The translations under genes and the position numbers were made by a program. Shown in pieces: positions 10,784 to 23,225 of a stretch of DNA of 64,000 nucleotides. The stretch is from Progne subis subis (Eukaryota; Chordata; Aves; Passeriformes; Hirundinidae), in contig JAKJHU010001328.1 in the NCBI GenBank assembly GCA_022316685.1, positions 16,882 through 80,881 on the forward strand. The letters run 5' to 3'. The notes below the pieces were generated by a model. It ran no database searches, was not told the origin of the DNA, and saw only the letters and a list, made by a program, of their open reading frames with translations. Position 1 is the stretch's first letter. Each line of letters starts with the position of its first letter.

Positions 10784-11660
10784 TGTAAGAGTCTGTCTGA
10801 AGTTCCCCTCATTTGCCCCACGATTGTCATAAGGACCCCGAGGACCCCACTGCAGTTCTGGCCTGCTCGAGGTGGATGCTCGCCAATCGTCTGTAGGCGC
10901 ATTTTCCTGTGTCACCACACCACGGTACACTGGCTTTGAGCAGTGTAATGACAGTTCTGTACCCGAAGATTACACCTGCTTCACGGTCCCTGCCTCACGA
11001 CAATAGCCTATGAATTTCCCCACCTCTTGGCCAAGGGAACTTTCTGGGGTAACTTTGGTGGTCCCCCACGGAAAATCCTTCATCTGCTTTGCAACCACCG
11101 TGACAGACAGAGATCAAAACCCCCTTGCAAGGACTGAGATTGAGACCCCTATATGAAGCCCCTCTCAAGGACTGAGACATCAGACCCCGACAACCCCAAT
11201 ACTGGGGGTGGGGGCTGACTTAACTGCAGAGAGATGTTTGCCTGGAGGCGTGATCGTTGGACCAAGAAGACAATGGCTCTCACTTACTGCTGAGAACATG
11301 GATTACCTGTTCCCCCTCAGTGGCTTCAATAGATTTACCTGTTCCCCCTGTGATGGAGGTCTATAATAAAAACCCCTGAGTTAACCAGAGATTTGGAGAG
11401 ACTCTCCCTGACGTGACAGGCGGACCCATCGACCGGACCACGAGGACTCCATCTCCACGTTTGGTAGCTATATCCCCCCTTTCCTCTATCTCTATTTCTA
11501 TCTCTTTCTCTCACTCTTAATCTCTCTATCGCATTTGCTATAGTCAATCAATGAAAGGTGCATTTGTTTTAATGCTGAAATCCCCTCTGTGTTGTGTTTT
11601 GCACTCTGAGATCAGTAAACGAACCATCACGACCCCCGCTTGTACGAGCGGATCGTGACA
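10784..11660 (+). repeat. 3' LTR of ERV-L-type provirus
   Basis: It pairs with 5129-6019 along its whole length. Differences include loss of the long TC run and an AATAAA to AATGAA change in the polyadenylation signal near 11549. It ends GATCGTGACA and is followed directly by ACTGGGA-type minisatellite. Confidence 0.85.
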
Positions 11661-12425
11661 CTGTGATATACTGGGAGAGACTGGGAGCCATGAGGATCGT
11701 CCTGGAGGCTATTGTGGTCATACTGTTATTTACAGGGAGCAACCGGGATCACACTGGGGGCCACTGGCAACATACTGGGAGTGACTGGGACTTTCTGTAA
11801 GTGACTGGAATAATACTGGGAGTGGCTACAATCATGCTGGAATTATAGCGGGACTGATGGGACCCTGACTGGTGGTTACTGGGAGCTCCCAGACCCCTGC
11901 TGGGAGCCAGCTGTGCTCACACTGGGAGAAACTGGGCTGCATGCTGGTGACAACTGGGATGTACTGGCAGTGACTGGGATAAAACTGGGGGACACTGAAC
12001 CATGCTGAGGTAACTGGGAGTGCCTGGCAATGACTACAAGAATGTTCAGAGCAACTGGGATATACTGGGAGTGCCTGAGACCATGCAGCTGGTGACTGGG
12101 ACCACACTGGGAGCCACTGGGAATGTGCTGGGAGGAACTGGGACTACGCTGGGGGAAACTGGGGGCAAGGGTGAGTGACTGGGGCCCTGCTGGTAGAAAC
12201 TAGGATTGTACTGGACTCATACTGGGATGGTACTGGGAGTGACTGGGGCTATGCTAGGAGCAACTAGGAGAAATAGGAACACACTGGATGAAAATGGGAG
12301 CAACTGGGACCATGCTGGGGACAAACTGCATCACAGTAGGGCATGACTGGGCTCATACTGGGAGTGCTGGGGAAAATGGAACCACATGGGGTGAGCAACT
12401 GGGCTCACACTGGGAGCAGCCACTT
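11661..12425 (+). repeat. ACTGGGA minisatellite
   Basis: Degenerate tandem words of the type ACTGGGAGNNACTGGGA run through the whole stretch, with spacing near 10-30 bases. No conserved frame. Similar ACTGGGAT words return at 33945-34110. Confidence 0.75.
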
Positions 12426-14040
12426 CCAGCACCGGGACCCCCAAACCCCTTTCCCGGCCATCCCGCCCCTCCAGCCCCAGCACCCCCGCCGGGGTGCCGC
12501 CAATCCCAGGGGTCCCCAAATGCCAAGGGAGCCCCTGAACTCCCCTCAGCGCTGGATCTGCTGCAGGCAGGGGGGCACCAGCACCCGGCCCCACCCCACC
12601 ATCACAGGGGGCACAAACGGGGCAGGGGCAGATGTGTGACATTAAGAGCCACTGGATTATTTTGTGTTGTAGCAAGCGTCTGCATGAACTCTCTAGAGAG
12701 ACTCTTCTGATAAAGTAATGAGTTGATTTTGTCTAAATAGTGAAACTGACTGAAAATCACAAGTTGTGTCTTTCCATGTTGTTTAATAAAAAAGTTATAA
12801 GTTTGTAAGGGGAGAAAAGACTGTTCTAAAGTGTCATTCTGTTTTAGTTCAAGTTTTCTTTTTTCTCAACTTTTTTTCCCATTCTTTTAGTGTGTTCATA
12901 AAACTATTTTTGTTCACTTTTAAGCTTAAGCCTATTTTGCTTTTTTTCTCCTAATCTCTCCCTCCCACAGAAAAAGAATAAATACTAAACCCTCAACATT
13001 AATTGGTGTTTTTACCCAGTTGCAGTAAATGAAGACCCTTACAGCTGCCCAGGGCCCTGCGCTCCATGGGCTCTGCAGAGCTGCACACCAGGGAGGCAGC
13101 TTTGGGTACCTCAGCCCTGGGCACCAGTGACCTTCTTGGTCTGGACGGCTGCCTCTGGGCAAATGAAGGCTGCTGGCCTTCTGCTCCTGGCCCTGGCCCA
13201 GCCGTGCAGGGCTAATGCTGGTCCTGCTCTGAAATGTGCTCAAGAGGGATTTGTTTCTTTCCAGCTTTCCAGGGCATTGATGTGCACCACAAAATACTGA
13301 AGGACTGAGGCCTGAACAACGGGCCCTGAGCTAAATTTGCCCTCTAGGTGACCCTTCCAACCAAGTGTTGGATGTATCTGCTCTTTAACCAAGTATTACT
13401 GTCAACAGGATCTGTGCATTCATCCTGTGGTGAAACACATCTTTACCTTTCAGCGTTAAGAAACCAGACAAGGCCACATCTGGCCTTGGTTCCTCCTGGA
13501 GCCCTGGACAGGCTCGGGGAGAAAACCAAGAGGAGAATGCAATCAGATCTCCCGCTCCAGAAGTTCTGTCAGATTGCTCGTTCAGCACTGGCACAGCTGG
13601 GCTGTTCTCACAGCACAGGCAGAAGCCTCGTGGCCGGCAAAGGTGGAGGCAGTGGAGGATTTCCCAGCTCCTGGCAGTGGCTCTCCAGGGCTTTGCTGGG
13701 ACAGCTTTCCCCAGCTGATGAGGGCATCTGGATGAAGGAGAAAGTACAAGGGTGTCTGGTGATGGATCTTTCTGAATCACTAGAGGCAACCTTTTGTAGC
13801 AGTGCTGAAGTGCATTGCTTAGCTTATCCTTTGGATTTTTCTTTGCACTTCTGCACTGTAGCAAATTACACTATTGCTTCAGCAGGTGTCTGTGCCTCTG
13901 ACTCTCCCTGTTGCAGACAGGTAAAAAATGTTATAAAAGAAAGGTCTTCTAAAATATGGATTAGGCCCTGCTACTTTAGCTAAGCAGCTAGCAATAGATT
14001 GCAAGTTGCCAGTTGAAAACTATTTTGAGAAGGAGAAGTT
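12426..14040. other. No recognised gene
   Basis: A GC-rich patch (12430-12640) is followed by AT-rich sequence with an AATAAA near 12785 and then mixed unique sequence. A 211-codon frame at 13348-13983 matches nothing I know and has no splice or promoter context. I see no reliable feature. Confidence 0.5.
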
Positions 14041-14314
14041 TGTTAACACAACAGCCTATTCTCGGGGAGAAAAACAAGTGCACCTGCATAAATATTAGCT
14101 CTGTTCCATGAGAACCCACAAAGGAAAAATGGAAACAACCTGAATCCTAGCACGTACACACAAATGACCTTCTGACCAATAAATGAAGTAGTAAGAAAAC
14201 TACCAGCCAAGGGGTGCTGTGCACAAGGTCTGTGAGAACTGTAGAAGTGATGTGAATAAAGAATTGGCTTTTCCTGCATGAAGAATATGGAGTCTCAGCT
14301 GATTTATTACAACA
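14041..14314 (+). repeat. Possible solo LTR
   Basis: The block begins TGTTAACACAACAG and ends TTTATTACAACA, giving TGTT..AACA ends, with an AATAAA near 14254. The length (274 bp) and ends suit a short avian LTR, but I see no target-site duplication and no second copy here. Confidence 0.35.
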
Positions 14315-15580
14315 TCTCCCCACCACCAAAACAAACACACAGCCAGTTTGGCACCAGACCTGCCTCTCTGCCAGCCCATTGCTTGGAAAACACCCCTGAT
14401 TGCCATCTCTGCAAATGCAATTCCTACTTTCCAACCACCTTTTCTGCAGCCAGGCGAGAAAAGTAATCCCTCCCAGCTCTGGACCCCTCCAGACACCAAC
14501 TGCTTTCAGCAGTCACAAGCCTGAAATATCAACTTCCTTCCTTAACCAGCCCACGAGGAGCTCACACAGGGAGGCCTTTTTGTCCAAGGATACCCACAGA
14601 GGAGCTCGAGGACGGAGCAGTTTGAAACACAACTCCTCCAGAGTTTAAACCTCCCTTTATCAAATGGGCACGCACCAACCTGCCCCAGAGGGAAAGCAGG
14701 CAGGCAAGAGAAGCTCCTCTCCCACAACAGCAAGTCTCTGTGCTGTGCTTCCTTCTGTTCCAGCTGGAGAGCAGAGGCCAAAGGCTACTCCTCAGTTTGG
14801 GAAGGGACCCAGGGAAATGGCCTGATCTGGGAGAACAGCAGAGGGAAGTTCCCCAAGAGGTAGGAAAAGGTTCTCTGGAAGCAACAGATTATGACAATAT
14901 TTCTGCAGGAGAAAAAAAAAAAAAAAAAAGAAGGCATTTCAAAAACTTTCCAGGCAGAAATTTCTGCCCCAGCATGTCAACCCCAAAGTCTCTGTGGTGT
15001 GTCAGGAGACATCATCTGTGTCCATCCCCCAAAGCACAATCAGCTCCCCAACAAGGCTTCAAGACTAAAGGACAAACCTTCCCCCTCCACCTCTCCACAC
15101 CAGCTCGAGGGAGTCTCTGTCCATGGCAAGATCTCCTCTGTCAGTCTACATTGACACGAGTTGGCTGCAGGAGGCATTTGCATTGGACATCTCCCCAGAT
15201 GGGGCAGAAAAAAAGCAGCAGCGATTCCAGTGGAAAGAAAAGGCAATGCCATCTGGGAAGACACCAGCGTGAGCTCCCTACAAGTGCAAGCCTTTAATCC
15301 CTTGCATAAAGCAGCATCCATCCATGGAGCAGCACAAGTGTTTTGATGACAATGCTGACAAAATTGCTGCCCTTTCCTGCTGCTGCAGGTGGCTCCAAAT
15401 CACAAGAAATGTGCCAAGTGTGCCAAAGACAGGCAGACGGTGAGAAAAAAACAGCTAGTGTGCTGAAAAGGTGGCCAAAAGAATGCTTTGTAATCTCCCC
15501 TTTTCATCCTTTCCCCAGCCAAGACAAAGCAATGTCCTTTTCCCCCGTCACCGATGGTGACCCAGGCACAAAATGCAGCG
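14315..15580. other. Upstream region of the HSF5-like gene
   Basis: No coding exon recognised. It holds an A-run at 14911-14928 and ordinary mixed sequence, then passes into the CpG island. Confidence 0.45.
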
Positions 15581-15589
15581 TGGGGACAG

Positions 15590-16460
15590 AGTCCGGCACT
15601 GCTCCCAGAGCCCGCCCTGGCCAGGGCCGTGCCGTGCCGTGCCGTGCCGGGCCAGCCCCGGGAGCCGCCGCGCCCGCGTTGTGCCGCAGCCCCGGCTCCG
15701 AGCGCTCGTCCCCGCCGAGCCGGGCGCGCGCGGGGCCGAGCCGGGCGCGCGCGGGGCGAGCGCAGCGCCCCCGTCAGGCCGCGCGCCGCCGGCGCAGCCG
15801 CGGCCGTTGCTCTCCGGCCGTTGTGGCCCAGGCAGCGATCGAAGCCATGGCGGAGCTGCAGCTGCTTGCCGCGCTCGGCGCCGGCACTTTCCCCGCCAAG
15901 CTCTGGAGCCTGGTGAATGACCCCCGCGTCCGCTCACTGCGCTGGGACAGCGAGGCCCGGGGGCTACTCGTAGACCGCTCCCTGTTCGAGCGGGAGCTGC
16001 TCAGGCCGGGCAGTGCCCAGGGACCGGCCCCGAACGCTTTCAGGGCCACACAGTTCGGCAGCTTCGTGCGCCAGCTGTACCGGTACGGCTTCCGCAAGGT
16101 GCCGGGCCGGGCTGGCGCGGCTGCGCCGGGCGATGCCGGGGCCTGGCTGCACTACTCCAACCCCTGGTTTCGCCGCGACCGCCCCGACCTCCTGCTCCGC
16201 ATCAGGCGCCGGGGTGCGGCCAACACGCAGCGGCGGGCGGCGGGGCCGGAGGGGCGCAGACGCCCGCCCTGTGGCTCCCAGCAGCTCCCCGGGCCGCGGC
16301 CGCTGCCGCACGAGCGGCACGGGCGCCCTCGCTTCCAGCCGCTGCCCAGGGATCGGCCGCTGCTCGCCCGGCACCCGCCCTGCAGCTTCCACCTGCTGCA
16401 CCGGGAGCGGCCGGGGCCGGCCCGGCGGGAGGGGCCGAGCCGCTTCCAGGAGCTCTATGG
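15590..16460. promoter_or_regulatory. CpG island of the HSF5-like gene
   Basis: Very GC- and CpG-rich sequence with short tandem words (GTGCCGTGCC near 15630, GCGCGCGCGGGG near 15725-15760) surrounds the start codon at 15847 and extends into exon 1. There is no TATA box. This is a typical CpG-island promoter; the start of transcription cannot be fixed from sequence. Confidence 0.6.
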
Positions 16461-19400
16461 GGAGCGGCCGCTGCCCGCCGAGCGTGAACTGCTCCGGGTC
16501 CCGCCCTGCCACTTTCAGGGCTTCTACGGGGAGCAGCTGCTGCCGCCCCGATGGGAGAGGCCCCGCAGCCGCATGCAGGAGCTCTATGGGGAGCAGCCGC
16601 CTCCACTCGACCGGGAGCTGCTCTGGATGCAGCCCTGCAGCTTCCAGCAGCTCCACAGGGAGCAGCAGCCCCCAGCCTCCAACCCACCAGGTAGGAGAAG
16701 AGTTCTAGCCTTGCTTTTCCAAAAGATAATGAAAAGCGACCGTTTGAAGTATTTTTCCACAATGCTCTGTCGTTCTGAGACAGAAATTGTCAAGCCTGCT
16801 AGGAAGGGGCACCTAGAAAGTGAAAAGATTCTCTGCCTGGTTTTCCTGTGTGCTTCCTGTGATCTGTGATCCAAGGCAGCAGTAGAGCTCTGTGTCCCAA
16901 AGCCACATTCTGGAGCCTGACTCCCGTGTTTGGGTTCTTGCAGCCGCACCGGGCCCTTCAGCCCCGCATGCTCCAGCTGGCAGTGCTGGCTGTGCAGCAT
17001 CAACGGCCTCCAGCTCAGCGCAGAATGCACCTGCGCAAGAGGAATCACCAGCGCTGGATCTTGGCCTGGCAATTGAGAAGATGATCCGGGAGATCAGGAA
17101 CTCCCTGCCTGTAAAGGCTCCCTCTGCTCAGGTAACCCCATTGGATGGGAATGAAAGAGGCTGGGCTGAAAGCTTTTGAATGTGGTTATGTAACTGACAA
17201 GTGAAGGCTTCTTGAGCTTCATTCTTTTCATTCTTATTTAGTTATCTAATTATTCTTGGTCAAGCTGGAGTTCCCAAAGAAGAGGGAATGAAAATTTCTT
17301 TCCCCACAGTGAGGATGAGGGGTGTGAGCCTGTGTTGGCCACATTTGGTTCTTCCTTTTCCTTGGGAAGAATGCCTGGTGCAGGGGCATTTGTGGTGATG
17401 CTTTGTAGGTTCTACCAGGCTTTGTTTGGTGGGAAAGAAGAGCAGAGTGTTTGGAGAATTGCCACTGAAGGCCAAGTGTCCCGTGCAGGGAGCGGCAACG
17501 TGAGAGGTGTCTCTGTTGCAGCAGCAGATGTGGGCTCTGCCTCTTTTGGGTTGTTAGGCCAAGGCAGAGCAAGGGCCGGGCTGCAGCTGCAGCTGCTGCT
17601 GCTGTGTGAGCCCTGCCGTGCGTGTGGGCGCTGCCAGAGCCCTGTGTGGGGATGGGCTGGAGCTGCAGCTCCCTTGTCCTTTTGTCGGACAGATTCAGTC
17701 TTTGGATTAGGAATCTCCTTTCTCTTAACTCTTGCCTCTTCCCAGACTTGCCTGGAGAGTGAGTGTTGGCACAGGCCTTTTTGCAGATTATTATCCGTGT
17801 TGGCCAAAGAATGTCTCTCTTTCTCGTGATGTGCAGTGCCATTGCCTACAGTACATTTGTGATTGAGGAAGGGCAGACTCAGGGTGGGGAGTGGGGTTTT
17901 CTGGATTCAGCAATATCTTATTCTCAAGTGGAATGTCTTTTGTCTTTTGTAAACTCACACATAGCAGTTTTCAAAAGCATTTTATTCCATAATAAAAGGA
18001 AGCCTTACAGGCAATGAACCATCTTTAGAATCTTTAGGATTCTGATGGAAGGGCTGTTGCAGAAGAGATGAATATTCTGCAGTTGGTCATAGTGAGAATA
18101 TCTTTCTGTCCCAAGGTAATTTGCAGGTGCTTAATCTTGGCAATTTATTTCCTCAGTGGAATAGAAACACTACTTGGTTGTCTGACTTTTCGTGTCTTTC
18201 GGGTTGGTTTTCTTTCTGACCCTCCAAATTTACCGATTTTTGTCACTGGAAAGTTTGTTCCTGGAAATACCCATGGCCCATAACTGTTTGCCTGGGTCAT
18301 ACCTCTGGGGCAGCAGCGGAGGGCTCCAAAAAGCAGCACCTTGTGATGGACTGTGTGAGCAGCTGGGTGGGTGGGGGTGGTGAGACTCCCAGCCAGAAAT
18401 GTGTGCTCTGCGTGTGGGTTTGCAGCACACGGCCCTGGGCAGGGCTGGCAGCGAGCTCTGCCCTTGCTGACAGCCACGTTGGCAACAAGGAGAGCCCCTG
18501 GCTTTCTGCTGGCTGATTCCTTACAGCTCGTGGGATAAGGCAGGGTCAGAGCGTGAGGCCACGTCCCCTCACTTGGTGTCTTCTGCTTTTCTGCATTCCT
18601 GTTTTGCCTCAAAGGTCATTTTGTGAGATCTTCAGTTCCACCTTGGCCACCCAGATCCTGAGTTGAAACACTTGTCATGTGAACTGTGTGGGCAGTGCTC
18701 CCCTCGTGTTATGTGGCCTTTGGGAGTGGAGAAGAACAGTGACTGTATCCCTGTATTTTCCAAGGAAATCCTGAGTCATCTTTGGCTTCCTTTCTTTCTG
18801 TTTCTCTTTCAAGGGGAATATTAACATTGCCCCTGAGTCTCCAGGAGAGGACACAGTGAACAGGGCTGCAGCAGAGGAAGCTTCATCGGGCACCGAGAGC
18901 TGCGGGAACAGTTCCCCAGAGCCCGAGGAGCCTGGTAAGGAGAGAGCCCACGTTGGTTTGGAGAGGTGTGAGACGGCTGCTCTGAGCCTGCCTGGGACAG
19001 GAAGGGAGATCAGAAGAGCTGAGTTCTTGTCTGCAGGGCTGCTGCTTCCTGCTGCCTTTAGTTCCAATCCTGCACTGGCACAAGCTCCCCGAGCCCTGCC
19101 CTCCACGCTTCTCCAGAGGCTCTGACACTGAGTCCTCTGCTGTGGCAAGAGAGCCGGGACTAAACCTGACCTTGTGGGAGTTGTGTCACCAACCCGTGCG
19201 TCCCAGTTTGGTTCATAACTCAGCTTACAGCACCCTTCAGCTGCAGCCGTTTCAGCGAGGACTGAGGGCTCTCTGTCAGCACAGAGAAAGAACAAGGCTG
19301 GGCTTCTTTGGGGGAGCTGAGATTGTTCTGTGTTTCAAGCTCTCGTGGGTGCCATTAGCACTGTGAGTGCTGAGACTTTATCGAGGTACTTCCATGCTTT

Positions 19401-19586
19401 ACAGAGTTTTGGAAACTTGGAAGGATCCCTGTTCTCTAAAGAGCAGGTTTCAAATTCCCAAGGGAGTGTCTGCCTTTCAGGCCATCTTTTACAGTCTGTG
19501 ATGGAAGGACAATTGCTGCCCAAGGGAAACGTGCACAAGGGCCAATATTGACTCAGGGTTCTCTTTTCTTCCCAGATGCCATGTGA
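15847..19586 (+). CDS. HSF5: HSF5-like heat shock transcription factor, four exons
   Basis: Exons are 15847-16690, 16944-17131, 18814-18934 and 19576-19586, with GT..AG ends and matching phases (1, 0, 1), giving about 387 residues. The ATG lies in a GCCATGG context. Residues 14-90 form the heat shock factor DNA-binding domain: FPAKLWSLV, RWD, then FGSFVRQLYRYGFRKV. The later FRRDRPDLLLRI motif is typical of HSF5 rather than HSF1-4 or HSFY. HSF5 acts in the nucleus in male meiosis. Residues 140-281 are seven or so degenerate repeats of about 21 residues (FQELYGE, ELL). Exon 2 ends with a helix (IEKMIREIRNSL). The last exon has only a few codons; another last exon at 20610 also fits in phase. 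It is shorter than the roughly 600-residue mammalian protein as I recall it. Confidence 0.75.
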
Positions 19587-19669
19587 TCGATGTCTCCTGG
19601 AGGGGTGCCCTGCGTGGCAGGAAGAGACAGAGGGAGAACCTGTTACTGCCAGGCAGGTAGAATCCCTCC

Positions 19670-19980
19670 CTCTGTCTATAGTGATATATTTAGAATTATA
19701 TAGTTATATTTATCTATATAATTGTTCTTTATAGATATACAGTATATTTATAAATCCATAGTTGCATTTCAATGCTTATATAGTTATAGACCGTTAAAAT
19801 TATATATACATATTTAGATTTCTATAGTTATATTTTTGTATACATACTTATATCTGTAGATATACATAGTTACATTTATCTATGTAGATAGTTATATTTA
19901 TATATATATAGTTATTTTTATAAATACGCATAGTTATGTACTTATAGCTATGTTGGTGTTTAGGTCCATAGATTAGTGTC
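19670..19980. repeat. AT-rich low-complexity tract
   Basis: TATATTTATAGATATA-type words with spaced TATAGTTATATTT units; no coding potential. Confidence 0.7.
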
Positions 19981-20029
19981 TGGGTAGGTATAGACTAGTT
20001 TTTAACCCCTTTCCCTGTCTCCCTTTGTG

Positions 20030-20725
20030 CTTTTCCCCCTGTGCCCTCGCTGTCCCCTGTCCCTGTGCTGGCTCCGAGCTGGCGGCCGGGCCGGGCGGAG
20101 CAGCAGCTGCAGCCCCGGGTGTCCCTGGAGCGCTGGGAGCTGCCGCTGGCCCCAGGCGCTGTCCCCTGAGGAGCTGCTGAAGGACGGTGAGACTGAGGGG
20201 GCTGAGGGGGCTGAGGGGATGGAGGGGGCCAGCAGGGAGCACACAGGGCTCCGGGACTGCAGCTCTGCCGGGCCTTGGAGCCAATTCCAGAGCCTCCATC
20301 TTTGCCACAGCTGCCCCGAGGACCTTGAGAACAGGCGGAGACCAACAGGAGCCAGCAGGGAGAAGCTGAAGACCACCAGAGAGAGCAGTGAACAGGGAGC
20401 TGCTGCTGCCAGCCCAGAGCCTGGGTGAGGCCACAGGGCCGGAGAGGCAGGGTGGGGGTGAGGATGGTGTGGGCTTTGGCCGTGGGCTTTGGCCAAACAT
20501 TTTCTTTCTAAGCCTCCTGGGGAAGTGTCTGAGATTTTCCCTGACTGAAGGGCAGGTGCTGCCAAGGGAAACGTCCCGATCCTGACTCAGTGTTCCCTTT
20601 GCTTCCCAGATGTCCCATCTGCTGTCCCTGTCCAGGAGAGCTGCTCTGCACAGGAGGAAGCAAGCACGGAAAGAAAAGCTTTGAAGATTGGGCAGCAGAA
20701 ATCTCTCTGTTTAGAATTCTGTTAA
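20030..20725 (+). other. Duplicated 3' part of the HSF5-like gene / alternative last exon
   Basis: Exon-3-like sequence ends at CCCAGAGCCTGG before GTGAGG (about 20425). A second last exon starts at 20610 after GCTTCCCAG. Intron sequence before it (AAGGGAAACGT, GACTCAG) parallels that before 19576. Joined to exon 3 at 18934 the frame runs DVPSAVPVQESCSAQ and on to a TAA at 20723-20725, adding about 38 residues. So this may be the true last exon, or a tandem duplicate. Confidence 0.45.
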
Positions 20726-20739
20726 AAGATATATGGACT

Positions 20740-21265
20740 TAGGAGATTTATGGCTGTCTATTTGTATTGATGATTGGATATATTTGCAGATGCCTGGGTA
20801 CAGTTACCTATTCACAAATAGTTGATGTATCTATTTCTATATATATATTGTATATAATATGTAGTATATATTCTCTATTTACTTCTGTATATGGAGGTGG
20901 TTATATATGTATATCTTTCTATTTAAACACATATTGGGAAGTACAGTTGTATAATTGTATAGACTGAGTTGTTGGTAGAGAGCTATTTAGACAGAGATAC
21001 GGATATTTTTGTATTCATAGATGGGCTTAAGCTTATAGTGATATGTAATAAATTAAGTTGTTAAACACCTTACTGATCTTTGTGTATAGTAAGTTGTTGT
21101 AGAGATTAGCAATAAATTAAGTTTTTGTTAACTGAAGTTGGTATTTGTATATTTTTACATAGCATTGATGTAGAAATCTAATAAATTCCTTTTTTTAACT
21201 TAAAATGAGATTGGCATAGTGCTATATTGTCAGTGTAGGTATAGCAATTTGTAATAAATGACATT
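20740..21265 (+). terminator. AT-rich tract with four spaced AATAAA signals
   Basis: AATAAA occurs at 21047, 21111, 21180 and 21253, each in a TAATAAATT-like context, spaced 64-73 bases apart as if by tandem duplication. The cluster lies downstream of the HSF5-like last exons and could serve as the polyadenylation region. Confidence 0.4.
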
Positions 21266-21269
21266 TTTC

Positions 21270-22900
21270 ACATGAAATCAATTCTTGTGTATTTGTTGAT
21301 CAGCAGTGCAGCTGTAACAATCTGAGAGAAATTAAAATTGTCAACTGTGACGGGTGTTTTGTGATTTGTGCTCTCCAGAGCAATGAGCAGATGTAAATGC
21401 TGGAGGATTTTGGCCATGGAATTCTCCAGCCATGCCCAGCACATGCCCCACCTGCACTCAGGCTGGGCAAGGCAAGCGCAGATTTGGGATGGCAGCAGAG
21501 CCACACCTTGGCCAAGAACTCGCTGCAAAGGCCAGCTGAGAAAAGTCTGGGACTCCACGGAGCTTAGAACTGCAACCAGAGCCAGCCAGGGAGGACAAAT
21601 CCAGCCCCCATGCCACGGGCAGCTCTTTGGGAAGCGCTCCAAGGGTCCCTCTGAAGGTCATCCTGGAGCCCAGAAGCCAACAGGGATCCTGAGCCAGCTC
21701 CGCTGCCTTTGGCAGCACTTTGGCAAAGGAGCTGCAGCAAGGGGGAGGCAGCAGTGACTGTGACTGCTGCAGCAAGGGGATGAAGGAAGGGCCAGGGACA
21801 CTTGTGCTGAGATGCTCCAGAATCCAGAGGGATGGGGGAGAACTGGGAAGCAGCAAGTTCTCAGAGCCACTGCAATGCTGGAAGCCCTTGGTGTGCAGTT
21901 CCCTGCAGGAGCTGGCAGGGGAGTTGCTGCCAGGATCAGCAGGAGCAGGAGGCAGCAGGATCTGCTCCTTTTCCTGCCTCTGTGTCCAGCTCAGGCTGGG
22001 ATGGCCCCTGCTCCCACAGAGCCCCTGCCCATGGAGGCTGCAGGGTAAAAGCAATCCCAGTGCAAAGAGAGGCTTTGCAGTTGGAGCCCACTGCCCTTGT
22101 GTTTGGGGCTGGAATGGCTCTCATGGCAAAGCACAGCAGGGAACCAGGGCTTTGGGAGGCAGAGCCTTCAGAGGGAAAGAGAGATCAGGCACTCACATGC
22201 CTGAAACTCCTGCAGATCCCTTCTCCTGTAGAATGAGAAAGAAGCAAGCTGGGGAGAGGCACAAGCAGTCCTTTGAAAGAACATGGTGCCTAACAAGTGC
22301 TGTGGGAGAAGAAAAACAGGGAGCAACCTTGCCTTGTTTTCATAGCCTGTGACTTTTCAGAGGAGACAATGGGATGTACAGGAGGGGAGGGGAGGAATAA
22401 CTGTGATAACCCAGTCTGCCTTGCTGTGTACTGATACACTTTGCAGCAGTGAACATTACAGGTAATGCCAGATTCTTATTTAGCACCGTGACACACTGCT
22501 GCTTCACTGCAAAACTGCCTCAGTGGGGGGAAAATCAGCTTAATTTATTGTCACTTTAAGTAGATGTGGTGAGAAACATTGACACTGATTAAAAGAGGTT
22601 TTCTAACCATCTGACACAGAGAAAATAAAGCAAGGGTGCCTGACATTGTGCCAAGAGCACACTATATTAACAGAGAACTGTTCCTTAAAAGCACCAGTCT
22701 GTTACATATTAGTTTTAAATCCCCCCAGCAGATCAGTCTTCTCTCTCTGGTCCCAATGGGTCTTCTAAACTCCTCCTTCAGGGCTCTGGTCACTGTTATG
22801 CTCACCTGGTACTGATTATCTACCCGTTCTTTGGGCCCTAAAACCGGGAAACAGAAGCTTGGAAGATGGCCAAAAGAACAAAAGAGCATGCACAAGGAGA
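21270..22900. other. No recognised gene
   Basis: Mixed sequence with overlapping frames on both strands (for example 21720-22352 and 21458-22054) but no domain, promoter or splice pattern that I can support. Confidence 0.45.
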
Positions 22901-22929
22901 CGAGGTGAAAAGTTCAACTGAGAGGATGA

Positions 22930-23225
22930 CTATGTGCTTCGTCCCCAAAGACCCCCGACGACCACCAGAGTGATCAATAAGGAGCAGTGCACAGCCGCAA
23001 ATAGGCGTGGAACTAATTTTAATACGAAGCGGGGACAGGCGGGGTTAGAAAATGAATATGTATTAGGCGTATCGTATAACCCGAGTTTGTAGAGATAAAA
23101 AGGGAGAAACAAAGCTCCCAGGGGTGCATGTCTTTGAGGAGTTCTCCCCATGCACCTCAGCGCTGAATAAATTCATACCTACTCTCATAAGCACTCTGTG
23201 AGTTCTAGAGTCTTCTCTCCGCACA
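22930..23225 (+). repeat. Solo LTR remnant (avian ERV type)
   Basis: The sequence has the familiar end of an avian ERV LTR. There is a GGTGCATGTCTTTGAGGAG stem region mirrored by CCCCATGCACC, then CAGCGCTGAATAAATTCATA with the polyadenylation signal near 23165, ending about CCGCACA. The left border is not clear and may lie further upstream. Confidence 0.55.

Noticed and set aside
13348..13983. 211-codon plus-strand frame
   Set aside because: No recognisable domain, promoter or splice sites.
19670..21265. AT-rich tracts considered as a replication origin or matrix attachment region
   Set aside because: Composition alone is not enough; no supporting motif.
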